A stretch of 64,000 bases of DNA, taken from the NCBI RefSeq assembly GCF_026239695.1, contig NZ_JAPIVS010000004.1:62001-126000 (forward strand). Reading direction: 5' to 3'. Positions 44,100 to 54,829 of the stretch are shown piece after piece (position 1 is the first letter of the stretch; each line of letters starts with the position of its first letter). The notes below the pieces were generated by a model, which was given only the letters and a program-made list of their open reading frames with translations, was not told the DNA's origin and did no database searches. The position numbers and the translations under genes are program-made. The DNA comes from Pedobacter sp. MC2016-15 (GTDB lineage: Bacteria; Bacteroidota; Bacteroidia; Sphingobacteriales; Sphingobacteriaceae).

Positions 44100-44813
44100 A
44101 TGATAAAGGAAAGAAAGAGCGCAAATAGAAAACCACTGATATGGATATTCCTCCTCGTATTATTTATACCGCAGAGTCTTTCTGCCCAGGATAATGCTGC
44201 ATGGTTGTTTCTTTCCCACACGCAGGAAATCACAAAAAAATTTGATATCCTTGCTGATGTACAGTTAAGAACGACCGACCGCCTGACGTATTTTTCCGCC
44301 CTGCTGCTGCGGACAGCACTGAATTACAAAATCAATAAAGATCAGAGTGTAGCACTGGGTTATGCACGCAAGGGCGACTGGGAAGTTGAAGAAGGGGAGA
44401 AACATTATGTACCGGAACATCGGATCTACCAGCAGTACCTCCACAATTTTAAACTCGAACGTATGGAGCTGATGTTCAGAACCAGGCTTGAACAAAGATT
44501 TGTAAAGGCAGAGCGGTACCAGTTTTCACAGCGTGCCCGTGTATTGCTGAGTGCACAGATCCCCCTGGTTGCCAATCAGGATTTTACCCGTGGAATCTAT
44601 GCCAATCTGCAGGATGAAGTATTTTTGAATGTACAGAACAAAGGTAACGTTAATGGGAGCTTTCTGGATCAAAACAGACCTTATGCTTCCGCAGGTTACC
44701 GTTTCAGTAAAAAGTTGGATATGGAACTCGGTTATACGCATTGGCTGCAGCGTGAGGATACGGGCGATGAAACAACCGGTGTGGTACAGCTGATGGTCAC
44801 CACCAGTTTCTGA
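44100..44813 (+). CDS. DUF2490 outer-membrane beta-barrel protein
   Basis: About 237 residues with a signal peptide (ending LSAQD near residue 30) and an antiparallel barrel pattern (DILADVQLRTTDRLTYF, ALGYARKGDWEVEE) that matches DUF2490. Short hydrophobic and charged alternation runs to an aromatic C-terminus (VTTSF). Outer-membrane location is inferred. I choose ATG 44100 over the GTG at 44085. Confidence 0.82.
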   Translation: MIKERKSANRKPLIWIFLLVLFIPQSLSAQDNAAWLFLSHTQEITKKFDILADVQLRTTDRLTYFSALLLRTALNYKINKDQSVALGYARKGDWEVEEGEKHYVPEHRIYQQYLHNFKLERMELMFRTRLEQRFVKAERYQFSQRARVLLSAQIPLVANQDFTRGIYANLQDEVFLNVQNKGNVNGSFLDQNRPYASAGYRFSKKLDMELGYTHWLQREDTGDETTGVVQLMVTTSF

Positions 44814-44884
44814 GAAGTCATTACAACCCATAGGGGTAAAAAAATGAAAACATAACTTTAAAACGTCTTGTTGAATATTTGCCT

Positions 44885-45157
44885 ATGAAAACATTTACAA
44901 ACACAAAAAACATTACTGCGAAGCTATTTTATGATCTGCTGAAAAGCAATTTCAAAGAGATGTATCCCAAAGATCAGCTCCAGTATGGAATCAATAATGA
45001 ACGAATCGTTATTGAAACTGATGGAAAAGCTGTCTATGAGATCTGGATCACCGATGAACTGATCACACTCACAGAAATTGATCTTCATGAACAAAAAATA
45101 GGGGACAAGCTGGAAGAGTTTATCAATGCATCCCTCTTACCGGAAGAAGAACGGTAG
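44885..45157 (+). CDS. Hypothetical protein, 90 residues
   Basis: Starts MKTFTNTKNITAKLFYDLL (the TTG at 44879 is less likely). Predominantly helical with an acidic C-terminus (EEFINASLLPEEER). It reads as a small cytosolic protein with no recognised motif. It lies between DUF2490 and the hybrid kinase and could be co-transcribed with the former. Confidence 0.55.
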   Translation: MKTFTNTKNITAKLFYDLLKSNFKEMYPKDQLQYGINNERIVIETDGKAVYEIWITDELITLTEIDLHEQKIGDKLEEFINASLLPEEER

Positions 45158-45309
45158 TCGCTGTGTCTTTATATATTGATATCAGTATATAATGATATTC
45201 TTTGCGTATTCCTTCGCTTAAATGAATGAACTGAACGGCAGGTATACGGGGCACTTTTTCTAACTTCATATTGCATTAGCTTTAAAGAAGAAGCTCTCCA
45301 ATAAGAATT

Positions 45310-47340
45310 TTGACTAAGACACCCCTACCTGAAAACGAAAAGGAGCGTTTACACGCCCTGCATAATTATGCCATCTTAGACTCATTGCATGAGGATGAAT
45401 ACGACCGCATTACCGAATTGGCTGCGCTGGTTTGTGATACACCTGTTGCGCTGATTTCTTTTATCGACGAAGATAGGCAATGGTTCAAATCTATAACTGG
45501 TCTCGATGCCAGTCAAACTTGCCGTGATTTATCTTTTTGTCAGTATGCAATCTTGGATAAGGTGCTGATGGAAGTCAACGATGCCTCCCTTGATGAGCGG
45601 TTTAAAACATCCGAAATGGTATTGGATGAACCCAAAATCAGATTTTATGCCGGTTATCCACTCATAGATCCGAAGGGCTATGCTCTTGGAGCTCTGGCTG
45701 TGGTAGACTATAAACCCCGGGCCTTAACAGCAATGCAGAAAAGGACACTGGAGCTGTTGGCAGATGAAATCATGGCACTGATCATACAACGCCGGCAAAA
45801 GGAAGAATTGAGACATTTTGAAAAGATTTTTACCCTGTCCAATGACCTGATCGGAGTCAGTAATTCATCAGGATTATTTGAGAAGGTAAATCCATCATTT
45901 CAAAAAATCCTGGGATGGACTGAAGAGTTTCTACTTCGGACCCCTGTTTTCGACCTCGTTCATCCTGACGATGTCATCAGTACTCGCGAAGAGTCACAGA
46001 GGTTATTGAGTGGAAAAGCGACTGTCCACTACACGCATCGTTTGCGCTCTAAAGACGGGCAGTATAAACATATACAGTGGACCACCACTCCCGAACTTTC
46101 TACAGGGCAGTTTTTCTCTATCGGCAGGGATATTACAGCTGAAAAAATAAAAGAAGAAGAACTGCAAATTGCAAAGGAGCTCGCCGAACAGGCAAATATG
46201 GCTAAGTCTGAGTTTCTGGCCAACATGAGCCATGAGATCAGAACACCCTTAAACGGAATTATCGGCTTTACTGATCTGGTGCTCAGAACAAATCTCGACG
46301 AAAGACAGCTCCAGTATGTGGGCATCGTTAACCAGTCGGCAGACTCTTTGTTAACGATCATTAATGATATTCTCGACTTCGCAAAAATTGAAGCAGGCAG
46401 GATGGATCTCAATATGGAAAGATTTGATATTTATCAGCTGGCTTCAGATGCTACAGATATCATTATTCATACCATCAAACAAAAAGGATTACAGATGCAC
46501 ATGCATATTGATCCGGATCTGCCCCGTTTTGTCTGGACCGATGAAATCCGTCTGAAGCAAGTGCTGATCAATCTGCTGGGCAATGCATCCAAGTTCACTG
46601 AAAAAGGAGAAATAAAGTTAGAGATACAATTACTGAACGTCAGCGGCAACCGTTCTACCCTTAGATTCGGGGTTAGCGATACGGGGATTGGCATCAGCAG
46701 GGATAAACAGGTCAAGATCTTCGAAGCTTTCTCTCAGGAAGATGGTTCGGTGACCAAAAGATATGGAGGTACGGGACTTGGATTAACGATTTCCAATAAG
46801 CTGCTGGGGCTCATGGGTTCTCAGCTTCAACTCAAAAGTACAGTCGATGAGGGCAGCCTTTTTTATTTTGATATTAGTTTCAGAGCAGAGGAGGGCAGTG
46901 CCGATATTAAACCGGAAATAACAGTTGAAAGAAATATAAATCCAAAGAATATCAACACAGATACGCTGACGATCCTGATTGCAGAGGATAACCCGGTCAA
47001 CATGCTGCTGACCAAAACAGTAGTTAAGAGGATTATTCCCAACGTCAGATTAGTGGAGGCCTTCAATGGCCGCGAGGCACTGGCCTCCTGCAGCACCGCT
47101 TTGCCCGACCTGATTCTCATGGATGTCCAGATGCCGGATATGAACGGTTATGAAGCCACAACCAGGATCAGGGCACTGGAACAAAACACGCATGTTCCTA
47201 TTATTGCCGTTACGGCCAGTTGTCTGCGGAGCGACAAGAAAAGATGTTATGATGCAGGAATGGATGATGTGATTACAAAACCATTTGTAGAGGAGACGAT
47301 TGCCTCAGTGCTGCAGAAATGGCTCATCGATGCAGATTAA
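45310..47340 (+). CDS. Cytoplasmic GAF-PAS hybrid sensor histidine kinase
   Basis: A 676-residue soluble kinase: GAF domain (about 20-160, with TCRDLSFCQYAILD), PAS (about 165-285), and HisKA with H308 in [11 protein letters not shown]. The HATPase has N-box [12 protein letters not shown] and G-boxes DTGIGI and GGTGLGL. The C-terminal receiver has D605 in LMDVQMPDMNG. No membrane segment. The start is TTG at 45310: the in-frame stop at 45283 and the absence of an upstream ATG leave only TTG or a weaker ATT or ATA. It senses an internal cue. Confidence 0.92.
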   Translation: MTKTPLPENEKERLHALHNYAILDSLHEDEYDRITELAALVCDTPVALISFIDEDRQWFKSITGLDASQTCRDLSFCQYAILDKVLMEVNDASLDERFKTSEMVLDEPKIRFYAGYPLIDPKGYALGALAVVDYKPRALTAMQKRTLELLADEIMALIIQRRQKEELRHFEKIFTLSNDLIGVSNSSGLFEKVNPSFQKILGWTEEFLLRTPVFDLVHPDDVISTREESQRLLSGKATVHYTHRLRSKDGQYKHIQWTTTPELSTGQFFSIGRDITAEKIKEEELQIAKELAEQANMAKSEFLANMSHEIRTPLNGIIGFTDLVLRTNLDERQLQYVGIVNQSADSLLTIINDILDFAKIEAGRMDLNMERFDIYQLASDATDIIIHTIKQKGLQMHMHIDPDLPRFVWTDEIRLKQVLINLLGNASKFTEKGEIKLEIQLLNVSGNRSTLRFGVSDTGIGISRDKQVKIFEAFSQEDGSVTKRYGGTGLGLTISNKLLGLMGSQLQLKSTVDEGSLFYFDISFRAEEGSADIKPEITVERNINPKNINTDTLTILIAEDNPVNMLLTKTVVKRIIPNVRLVEAFNGREALASCSTALPDLILMDVQMPDMNGYEATTRIRALEQNTHVPIIAVTASCLRSDKKRCYDAGMDDVITKPFVEETIASVLQKWLIDAD

Positions 47341-47341
47341 A

Positions 47342-47386
47342 AGCCAGTCCTGTTACAAATACGCTGATGTGGTAACGGGACTGGCT
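47342..47386. terminator. Hairpin between converging genes
   Basis: AGCCAGTCC-GTTAC pairs with GTAAC-GGGACTGGCT (bulged) around a loop of about 14 bases. No T-tract on either strand, so termination is uncertain. Confidence 0.5.
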
Positions 47387-47406
47387 GAGGCGCTGAATGG
47401 TACATA

Positions 47407-48279
47407 CTATAACTTAACTGTTGCCGGTAAATACTTAGCGATTAAGTCTTCATAGTAGGGCTTCAGTTCTGATACTACAGGCGGCTTGGGACTTTTCGAG
47501 TAGAGGTCATAAGGATTGAATTTATCTACCCATTTGAACATCTCCTGGTCGTGTGCGTTTAGCAGGTGATCGTAAGAGTGCTCTCTGTGTTGTGAGTAGA
47601 ACGAATGGTACCTGATCATATACAAGGCCTCTTCAGGAAGATAGTCTTTGGTAATATGGTACAGATATTCATCATGTCCCCATGACATATGTACATTGTC
47701 TAAACCACACTGATGCGTGTATACGCCATATTTTGTATTGTAACGCTCATCAGTACTGTCCGGATTGTCTGCAAAGAACTCAGGATAAACGATCTTATCA
47801 GAGAACTTACATCCTACGGGAAATGAATCTCCTACCACATTCCATTGCGGTTCGCCGAATAAACACAATACCTTACCAAGGTCGTGGATAAATCCGGTGA
47901 GCACAAACCAGTCGGGATGCCCGTCAGCGCGGATTGCTTCGGCAGTTTGTAACAAATGCTGTAACTGATCCAATGAGATATCAGGATCTGAATCATCGAT
48001 CAGCGTGTTCAGGTATTCCATAGCTTGCCACCATGGCATTTCCTTTTTATCAAACTGCAGGAAATTGGCCTTTTTTGCCAGCACATTGCCATAGGTCTGA
48101 TATTTATGATTGAGACGATAGAATTCCCTTACTGGTTCAATTTCCGGGCTGTCATAGTTTCTGAATTCATCTTTGCTTTTCGCCGGAGTACCTGGTTCAG
48201 GATATCTCTTTAACACATCGTCTTCCCATTCATCGAGGCTAGACAATGGAGAGATCTCCTGTTTGCTTAAGTCTTTCAT
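47407..48279 (-). CDS. myo-Inositol oxygenase
   Basis: A di-iron oxygenase that splits myo-inositol to D-glucuronate. The diiron ligands of the family are all present in order: H121, H132 and D133 (HDLGK), H202 (GHDEYLY), H225 (RYHSFY) and D258 (NPYDLY). Length 290 is normal. It follows the SSS-family transporter by 36 bases on the same strand, forming a two-step uptake and oxidation unit. The glucuronate produced would enter the same route as galacturonate. Confidence 0.95.
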   Translation of the reverse strand: MKDLSKQEISPLSSLDEWEDDVLKRYPEPGTPAKSKDEFRNYDSPEIEPVREFYRLNHKYQTYGNVLAKKANFLQFDKKEMPWWQAMEYLNTLIDDSDPDISLDQLQHLLQTAEAIRADGHPDWFVLTGFIHDLGKVLCLFGEPQWNVVGDSFPVGCKFSDKIVYPEFFADNPDSTDERYNTKYGVYTHQCGLDNVHMSWGHDEYLYHITKDYLPEEALYMIRYHSFYSQHREHSYDHLLNAHDQEMFKWVDKFNPYDLYSKSPKPPVVSELKPYYEDLIAKYLPATVKL

Positions 48280-48315
48280 ACGCTTTAGTTTTATTGTGAT
48301 AATTTAATTTGTTAC

Positions 48316-49941
48316 TTACCAAAACACGGTATATAAGGCAGCGAGTACACCGCAAATCAATACCGAGGCCACCATAAATGACGGACTAACTTTAAACATT
48401 TTCGTATCTATCTCTAATCCCTGCGGATTATTTTTACTCTTCGGATCGGACAGTGTAATGAGAACCATTACCGCAATAATTATGCAGAACACCCATGACA
48501 TCCTGTTGAGGAAAGGGATGGGCTCAATTGCCCCCTGGCTGATTTCAGGAAGGAATTTAAATAAAGTGGATAAAGGAATAGTGAGCAGTGCAGCAGTTAA
48601 GGCTGCTTTTGAAGTGGTTCTTTTCCAGAAGAATCCCAATAAGAAGATCGCAAACACCCCCGGAGAGATAAAGCCGACATATTCCTGTATAAACTGGTAC
48701 ACCTGGTCAAAGCTGCGCAGTGCAGGTGCAATTACAATGGCTATCAGCGAGGCAATGACTACAGACCAGCGCCCTACATTCACCATCTTTTTCTCCGATG
48801 CTCCCTGGTTGATAAACTTCTTGTAGATATCCAGTGTAAATATCGTGGCAATACTATTGCATTTTCCTGCCAGTGAAGCCACAATGGCTGCGGTTAGTGC
48901 CGCAAAGGCAAGGCCTTTTAATCCTGCAGGCAGTAAATTCATCAGTACCGGATAAGCATGATCCGGCTTCACTACGCCGTTGTCCATCATCTCCTGCTGG
49001 AAATAGCCTTTTTGATAAAGTACATAGGCACAGATACCCGGTATGACAACAATCACAGGAATCAGCATTTTCAGGAAAGCAGCAAACAACAATCCACTAC
49101 GTCCGGTTTTGAGATCAGCTCCCAATGCTCTTTGTACGATATACTGATTACATCCCCAGTAGTTGAGGTTGTTGATCCATAATCCTCCAACGAGTACTGC
49201 AATACCAGGCAGTTCACTGTAGAATTTATCGCCCTTGTGAAAGATCATATGGAAGTGATCTCCGGCTTGCTCTCTCAATACCGGAAGGGCACCAAGAACA
49301 GTATCGATACTGAATTTGTCAGACACCATATTCAGCGCCATATAACAGGTAACGAGACCACCCGCTACCAGCACAAATACCTGGATCACATCTGTATACC
49401 CGATCACCTTCATCCCGCCCAGTGTAATCAGTGCGGAGAACACTGCAAGGGCAATGATACAGGTGTTAAATGGAATACCGGTGATGGTCTCAATCGCAAT
49501 AGCACCCAGGAAAAAGATTGAGGTAAGGTTTACGAAGACATACACCAGCAGCCAGAAAACAGCCATCAGTGTACTCACCGTATTGTTATACCTGCCCGAC
49601 AGAAACTGGGGCATCGTATAAATTTTATTCTTGAGATAGATGGGCAGGAAAAATACCGCCACAATGATCAGCGTAGCTGCTGCCATCCATTCGTAGCTGG
49701 CAATTGCCAATCCCATGGCAAAGCCGGAGCCCGACATGCCGATAAAGTGTTCTGCGGAAATGTTGGAGGCAATGATAGATGCGCCAATCGCCCACCAGGT
49801 TAGCGAGCCTTCAGCCAGGAAGTAATCCTTCGTACTGGTACCTGTTTTCTTCTTATTCCAGTACACCCAGTACCCGTATCCGGATACAATAATGAAATAA
49901 ATTAAAAAAACAACGTAATCGAAGACTGTTAGATGATTCAT
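48316..49941 (-). CDS. SSS-family sodium/solute symporter
   Basis: A 541-residue transporter of the sodium:solute symporter family (sugar or inositol branch), with about 14 hydrophobic helices. Conserved features include SNISAEHFIGMSGSGFAMGLAIASYEW, TYVINLNYWGCNQYIVQR-type sugar motifs and AALVASLAG. It sits in an operon with inositol oxygenase, so myo-inositol is the likeliest cargo. It is 93 bases downstream of SusD and may be read through from the SusCD transcript. Confidence 0.9.
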   Translation of the reverse strand: MNHLTVFDYVVFLIYFIIVSGYGYWVYWNKKKTGTSTKDYFLAEGSLTWWAIGASIIASNISAEHFIGMSGSGFAMGLAIASYEWMAAATLIIVAVFFLPIYLKNKIYTMPQFLSGRYNNTVSTLMAVFWLLVYVFVNLTSIFFLGAIAIETITGIPFNTCIIALAVFSALITLGGMKVIGYTDVIQVFVLVAGGLVTCYMALNMVSDKFSIDTVLGALPVLREQAGDHFHMIFHKGDKFYSELPGIAVLVGGLWINNLNYWGCNQYIVQRALGADLKTGRSGLLFAAFLKMLIPVIVVIPGICAYVLYQKGYFQQEMMDNGVVKPDHAYPVLMNLLPAGLKGLAFAALTAAIVASLAGKCNSIATIFTLDIYKKFINQGASEKKMVNVGRWSVVIASLIAIVIAPALRSFDQVYQFIQEYVGFISPGVFAIFLLGFFWKRTTSKAALTAALLTIPLSTLFKFLPEISQGAIEPIPFLNRMSWVFCIIIAVMVLITLSDPKSKNNPQGLEIDTKMFKVSPSFMVASVLICGVLAALYTVFW

Positions 49942-50034
49942 GTAAATTGTGATAAACAGCTACCTGAGACATTTCAGGCAGCTGCATTCATTAAAGTTAA
50001 TGATTAAAACAAATATGATGATTCCTTATGAGAT

Positions 50035-51630
50035 TTAGTTGTAGCCCGGATTTTGGATCAGCTTTGGATTTAGCTGGATCTCTGCACGGGGGATAGGGAA
50101 GATACGGTGGTTGGGATCGGCGTCAGTTTTAATGCTGTAAGTTTTTTCAAACTGTCCGAAACGGATCAGGTCATTCCTGCGCCAGCCTTCCATAGGGAAC
50201 TCCCTGCCACGCTCGTCGAGGATATCTGCCAGCGTTACTGAAGTCAGCGGTGTAGCTTTAGCACGTGCACGTACCAGGTTTACCAGTGCCAATGCCGTTT
50301 GTCCCTGGGTAGGTGTAGCACCCCTCAAAATCGCCTCTGCTTTTTCCAGCAGCACATCTGCATACCTAAACATAGGCACGTCATTGCTCTGGTCACGCAC
50401 AGGGCTGATGCTGTCCGGATAGAATTTGTTGTTGCGGTAGCCTTCTTCATTTGCCAGCTCATCATTGCCCACATCAAATGTAGCCACGTTTCTGAACACG
50501 ATATCCGGAGTAAACTCAAGGTGGTGCTGTACAGCTGCTGTAGGGCTCGGACCATTATAAGCATCGCTCAAGCCTTTGTTGGTAGTGCTAACCAGGATAG
50601 GCGTGCCATCATTGTTGTATTGTTTACCTGTCAGGTATTGTTTCCTCCTTAAATCATTCACATCATTGAATAAAGCATAGAAAGTCGGAAGTGTATACAT
50701 TGGTCCCGCAGGGGTATATGGCATTCTGTATTTGGTTTGCAGACTTGGGTGCAGGGTAAAACGTGCGTAAGTCATACCCAGAATGTTCAGTCCGTCATAA
50801 GGCGTAGCGAAGATAAAATCTTTGATCGCCGGTCCGTTATTTTGTTTGAACATCGCCAGGTAGTCGGCACTCAGCTCATACTGGTTGCTGGAGATGATAT
50901 TGTCACACATCGTTACTGCATCCTGCCATCTTGCTGTTCCTGTATAGTACTGTGCATTGAGGTACATTTTGGCAAGAATAGCATAAGCCAGGTATTTGGT
51001 TGGCCTTCCATAAGTTGCGGAGCCGGTTGTGCTGCTCAGGTTAGGAATCTGCGCCAGCAGTTCAGTTTCGATGAACGTAAACACCTGCGCACGGGTTTTG
51101 GTACCCAGATCAGAAACATCACCAAATGTAGCGTTGATGGGAACATTTCCAAACAGGTCCATCATATAAAAATAGGACAGGGCACGCATGGTTTTTACCT
51201 CAGCTACGGTCTGCGTTTTCGCTGCACTTTCCGGTGCGGCATCAAACAGGCTCAATACCTGGTTACACTGACTGATGGTACCGAAGCCCCATGACCAGTT
51301 TGCGGCAATGTTTCCATTGTCAGCATTGTAATTGTGCAGGAACAGTTGGGCGTACACCGCGCCGTCATACCAGTTTCCGCCACGGGCAACGAGGACGTTT
51401 TCGTCTGCGCTCAGGTTTTGGATCATCCAGTATGTACGGCCGGGTCCGGTTGCAAAATTGGTGTAAATCGGTCCTGTAGCCAGCACAAATTGTGCTGGGG
51501 TAGTAGGGAAGTTGTCAGGTGTCAATGCAGCTTTAGGGGCTACATCAAGCTTGGTACAACCGCTAAGGTAGGCAGCACCTGCAAGCAAAAGCAGCAGGTT
51601 GAATTTTTTATATGTTTTGAAGTATTTCAT
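50035..51630 (-). CDS. SusD/RagB-family nutrient-binding lipoprotein
   Basis: A 531-residue lipoprotein (Cys25 in LSGCTKL) with the SusD helical core (TMRALSYFYMMDLFGNVPINATF; RYADVLLEKAEAILRGA; RGREFPMEGWRRNDLIRFG). Partner of the SusC protein, 20 bases upstream in the operon. Cargo by context could be an inositol- or uronate-containing compound. This is inference. Confidence 0.9.
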   Translation of the reverse strand: MKYFKTYKKFNLLLLLAGAAYLSGCTKLDVAPKAALTPDNFPTTPAQFVLATGPIYTNFATGPGRTYWMIQNLSADENVLVARGGNWYDGAVYAQLFLHNYNADNGNIAANWSWGFGTISQCNQVLSLFDAAPESAAKTQTVAEVKTMRALSYFYMMDLFGNVPINATFGDVSDLGTKTRAQVFTFIETELLAQIPNLSSTTGSATYGRPTKYLAYAILAKMYLNAQYYTGTARWQDAVTMCDNIISSNQYELSADYLAMFKQNNGPAIKDFIFATPYDGLNILGMTYARFTLHPSLQTKYRMPYTPAGPMYTLPTFYALFNDVNDLRRKQYLTGKQYNNDGTPILVSTTNKGLSDAYNGPSPTAAVQHHLEFTPDIVFRNVATFDVGNDELANEEGYRNNKFYPDSISPVRDQSNDVPMFRYADVLLEKAEAILRGATPTQGQTALALVNLVRARAKATPLTSVTLADILDERGREFPMEGWRRNDLIRFGQFEKTYSIKTDADPNHRIFPIPRAEIQLNPKLIQNPGYN

Positions 51631-51650
51631 GACAATCGTATTTGAGGTTC

Positions 51651-54600
51651 TTATAAATCTAAGGTAAGGCCGGCAAGGAAGCTGCGTGTTCTTGGGTAGA
51701 AGTTGTTGCTGTCTACACCGATGAACTGTCCGCTTTGCTGGTTGTTCACGTTCAGGCTTAATTCAGGATCTACACCTTTGTATTTAGTGATCAGGAACAA
51801 GTTGGTGCCTGTTACATAGATGCGCAGGTTATGTACATAATTACCTCCTATTTTAATCTTATAGGAGAGCGTGGCATTGGCCAGACGGATAAAGTCGCCA
51901 TCCTCAATGTATCTTGTCGAGTAACGGTTTGCATTGATATCTGTAACCGGTTCGGTAAGCGTCAGGGTAGGGATACCATGTGTTGAAGCCTGTGCAGGAG
52001 TATTGAAACTTGCCAGTGAAGCATTCATGATTTTGTTACCGCCCTGTCCGCGGAAGAAGAAGTTCAGGCTCCATTTTTTGTAAGAGAAATCGTTACCCCA
52101 ACCAAAGATATAGGTAGGCTGTGCATTTCCTGCATAGGTCTGATCTGTACTTACCGGAGTGGTGGTCGGCTGTCCGTTCGCTCCCTGGAACGTTGATACT
52201 CCATTTACCAGACCCAGGTATTTCAATGTATAGAATTGTCCAAGCGGATAACCTGCTTCGATAATTGAAACCCTGATACCACTTTGTCCCGGTCCTTCAG
52301 GAGCTCCGGAATAAATTTTTGATACGTTAGATCCGAGTGAAGTAATCCTGTTTTTGTTGAAAGAGATGTTTCCATAGGTACCCCATGTAAAGTCTTCAGT
52401 TTTTACTGGCGTACCATTCAAACCAATCTCTACCCCTTTGTTGCTCATGCTACCCACGTTAGAAGTAGTCGTTGCCACGAAGTTATTGATCAGGGAAACA
52501 GGTCTGTCAACAATCATGTCTGATGTTTTCTTGCTGTACACATCTACGGAACCACCCAGTCTGCCTTTGAATAAGGAGAAGTCGACCCCGGCATTGGTAG
52601 TAGCTGTACTTTCCCATTTCAGGTCAGGGTTAGGGTTTTGCGTTACACCCACAGCACCTGCATAGATACCACCATTGTAGAAGCTACCTTTTGTACCATA
52701 CAATGTAAGCGGGGTATAAGGTGAGAATCCTTGTGCATTTCCGGTTTTACCATAACCTACACGTACTTTCAGGTCGTCAAACAGACTTTGTGATTTCATG
52801 AAATCTTCATCGATAATTCTCCATGCTGCTGATCCTGCAGGGAAGTATCCCCAGCGGTTATTCACCCCAAAAGCATTTGATCCGTCACGGCGTATCGAAC
52901 CTTGCAGGATGTATTTTCCTTTGTAGCTATAGTTCAAACGGGTATAGAAAGAGATCAGTCTCAAAGTTTCATAAGCTGTATTTGTACTCAGGTCGGCACG
53001 GTTTCCTGTCTGGTAACCCAGGCCAAGGTTTCCTGCTCCAAGCGCATCAGAAGGGAAGTTCTGTGCTACGGAGCGGAATCCGTCACCATTGGTAGTCTCA
53101 TCAAAAGCATAACCTACCAGCGCTTTAAAGTCGTGATCGCCGTTCCATTTATGGTCGTAGGTGATATATTGCTCCATCAGTTTCTTGGTATCTTCAAGCG
53201 TAGTACGCACTGCTTTTCCTCCAAGGTTCGGGGCAAGCTCTGACACCTGGTTGTAATAGATCGTGTTGTCTGTTCTTCTCGACTGGTATGCGAGGTTCAG
53301 GTTGTAAGTGATGCCAAAAGGTAACTGAAGTTCTGCTCTTGTGTTGGCAAGCATCAGGTTCAGCTTTTGTTTGTAGGTATCGTTAGTGATTAGTCCTACA
53401 GGGTTATAACCCAGCTGTAAAGTAGGGTCATTGTACAATGAACCATTGGCATTATAGATCGTACGCGTAGGTAAGTACTGCGTCACAGATTTAAACAAAC
53501 CTGGATTTTGTCCGTTGGTAGTCGTCAGTGGCAGGTCGTCCACAATCAGGTTCGAGTTGGTTACCGAGTTGCTCAGTGAGAAATCCAGTTTCAACTTGTC
53601 GTTCAATGTTTTTTGCGACAGGTTTAAACGTCCGATAACCCTTTTCAGATCGCTTCCTTTTACGATACCCTGATCGCCCAGGTAGTTGATGCTACCCCCA
53701 AAAATCGTTTTATCTGTACCACCGCCAAAAGATAAGTTGTGGTTTTGTGCATACGCACTTTCACGTGTCACCGCCTTCTGCCAGTCGGTATTGCCACCGT
53801 TGTCATTTGCCGGTGTAAAAGTCAAACCATTCGCCTGTACATAAGCTCTTTGCTGTGCTGCGGTGGCTACCTCAAACTGATTGGCTACAGACTTTACTGA
53901 TCCGTAGGCATCGTAAGTCATTCTTAGCTGACCTGGTCTGCCTTTTTTCGTGGTCACGATAATTACCCCGTTGGTTGCCCTTGTACCATAGATTGCCGAG
54001 GCCGAAGCATCTTTTAATACGTCTATGGATGCAATGTCAGATGGTGCCAGCAACTTAAAATCTGCTCCCGGTACACCATCGATCACATAAAATGGAATCG
54101 AAGCATCTCCGCCGCGCAGTGAAGAAGGACCACGCAAAGTAACTGTAGGAGTGGAGTTCGGGTTACCGTCACCGGTAATGTTCAAACCCGCAACTTTACC
54201 TTCCAAAAGGTCTGCAGGTGTCGCCACAACACCAGCGTTAAATTGCTCGGCTTTAACAGTGGTGATGGCACTGGTAAGTTCCTTTTTTGTCGTTGTACCA
54301 TAACCTACAACAACTACGTCGTTGAGTTTATTGCTTACATCGGCGAGTGCCACGTTGATGGTCGATTGGTCGCCCACTACCACTTCTTTCGCTTCGTAAC
54401 CTACAAAACGAAATACTAGAGTACTGCCCTTGGTAGCAGCGATCGTGTAAGCCCCGTTCATATCAGACGTTGTTCCTTTGGTAGTTCCTTTAATGACGAT
54501 CGTTACAGAGGGAATGGTCACACCCTGAGCGTCTTTCACAATACCCTTAACAGTAACGGTTTGTGCATAGGTAAAAGAAAAAGAAAAAAGCAATGCAAAG

Positions 54601-54656
54601 CACAGAATGCCGCAAAAACTTTTTGCCTTAGAAAGTTTGGGTCTAAGTTTGTTCAT
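51651..54656 (-). CDS. SusC-like TonB-dependent outer-membrane transporter
   Basis: A 1001-residue protein with a signal peptide (residues 1-32), carboxypeptidase-regulatory domain (about 34-120), plug (VVVGYGTTTKKELTSAITTV and IDVLKDASASAIYGTRATNGVIIVTTKKG) and C-terminal barrel. First gene of the probable SusC-SusD-SSS-MIOX operon. Its promoter region carries a LacI-like site that faces the regulator gene at 54830. Confidence 0.92.
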   Translation of the reverse strand: MNKLRPKLSKAKSFCGILCFALLFSFSFTYAQTVTVKGIVKDAQGVTIPSVTIVIKGTTKGTTSDMNGAYTIAATKGSTLVFRFVGYEAKEVVVGDQSTINVALADVSNKLNDVVVVGYGTTTKKELTSAITTVKAEQFNAGVVATPADLLEGKVAGLNITGDGNPNSTPTVTLRGPSSLRGGDASIPFYVIDGVPGADFKLLAPSDIASIDVLKDASASAIYGTRATNGVIIVTTKKGRPGQLRMTYDAYGSVKSVANQFEVATAAQQRAYVQANGLTFTPANDNGGNTDWQKAVTRESAYAQNHNLSFGGGTDKTIFGGSINYLGDQGIVKGSDLKRVIGRLNLSQKTLNDKLKLDFSLSNSVTNSNLIVDDLPLTTTNGQNPGLFKSVTQYLPTRTIYNANGSLYNDPTLQLGYNPVGLITNDTYKQKLNLMLANTRAELQLPFGITYNLNLAYQSRRTDNTIYYNQVSELAPNLGGKAVRTTLEDTKKLMEQYITYDHKWNGDHDFKALVGYAFDETTNGDGFRSVAQNFPSDALGAGNLGLGYQTGNRADLSTNTAYETLRLISFYTRLNYSYKGKYILQGSIRRDGSNAFGVNNRWGYFPAGSAAWRIIDEDFMKSQSLFDDLKVRVGYGKTGNAQGFSPYTPLTLYGTKGSFYNGGIYAGAVGVTQNPNPDLKWESTATTNAGVDFSLFKGRLGGSVDVYSKKTSDMIVDRPVSLINNFVATTTSNVGSMSNKGVEIGLNGTPVKTEDFTWGTYGNISFNKNRITSLGSNVSKIYSGAPEGPGQSGIRVSIIEAGYPLGQFYTLKYLGLVNGVSTFQGANGQPTTTPVSTDQTYAGNAQPTYIFGWGNDFSYKKWSLNFFFRGQGGNKIMNASLASFNTPAQASTHGIPTLTLTEPVTDINANRYSTRYIEDGDFIRLANATLSYKIKIGGNYVHNLRIYVTGTNLFLITKYKGVDPELSLNVNNQQSGQFIGVDSNNFYPRTRSFLAGLTLDL

Positions 54657-54764
54657 ACAATTGATTTTAATGTGTATTATATTTGGATAGGTAAAACCAT
54701 TTAATTGGTTTATTCACCAAAACTGTGAATAAAAAGTATATTATTTTGTTTTCTTCTGATTTTA

Positions 54765-54780
54765 TTTACGAAAACGTTTG
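54765..54780. promoter_or_regulatory. LacI-family operator candidate at the SusC/lacI-type intergenic region
   Basis: TTTACGAAAACGTTTG: the core TTTACGAAAACG repeats (reverse complement) at 55841-55859. The ACGNNAACG-type layout is typical of LacI-family sites. Located between the divergent SusC and LacI genes. Confidence 0.6.
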
Positions 54781-54829
54781 AGTTGATTGCTATCTTGGGG
54801 CTTCAATTATATCCAAAAATTTTGAGTTC

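Noticed and set aside
50737..51294. 185-codon open frame opposite SusD
   Set aside because: Shadow of the SusD gene; no recognisable motif.
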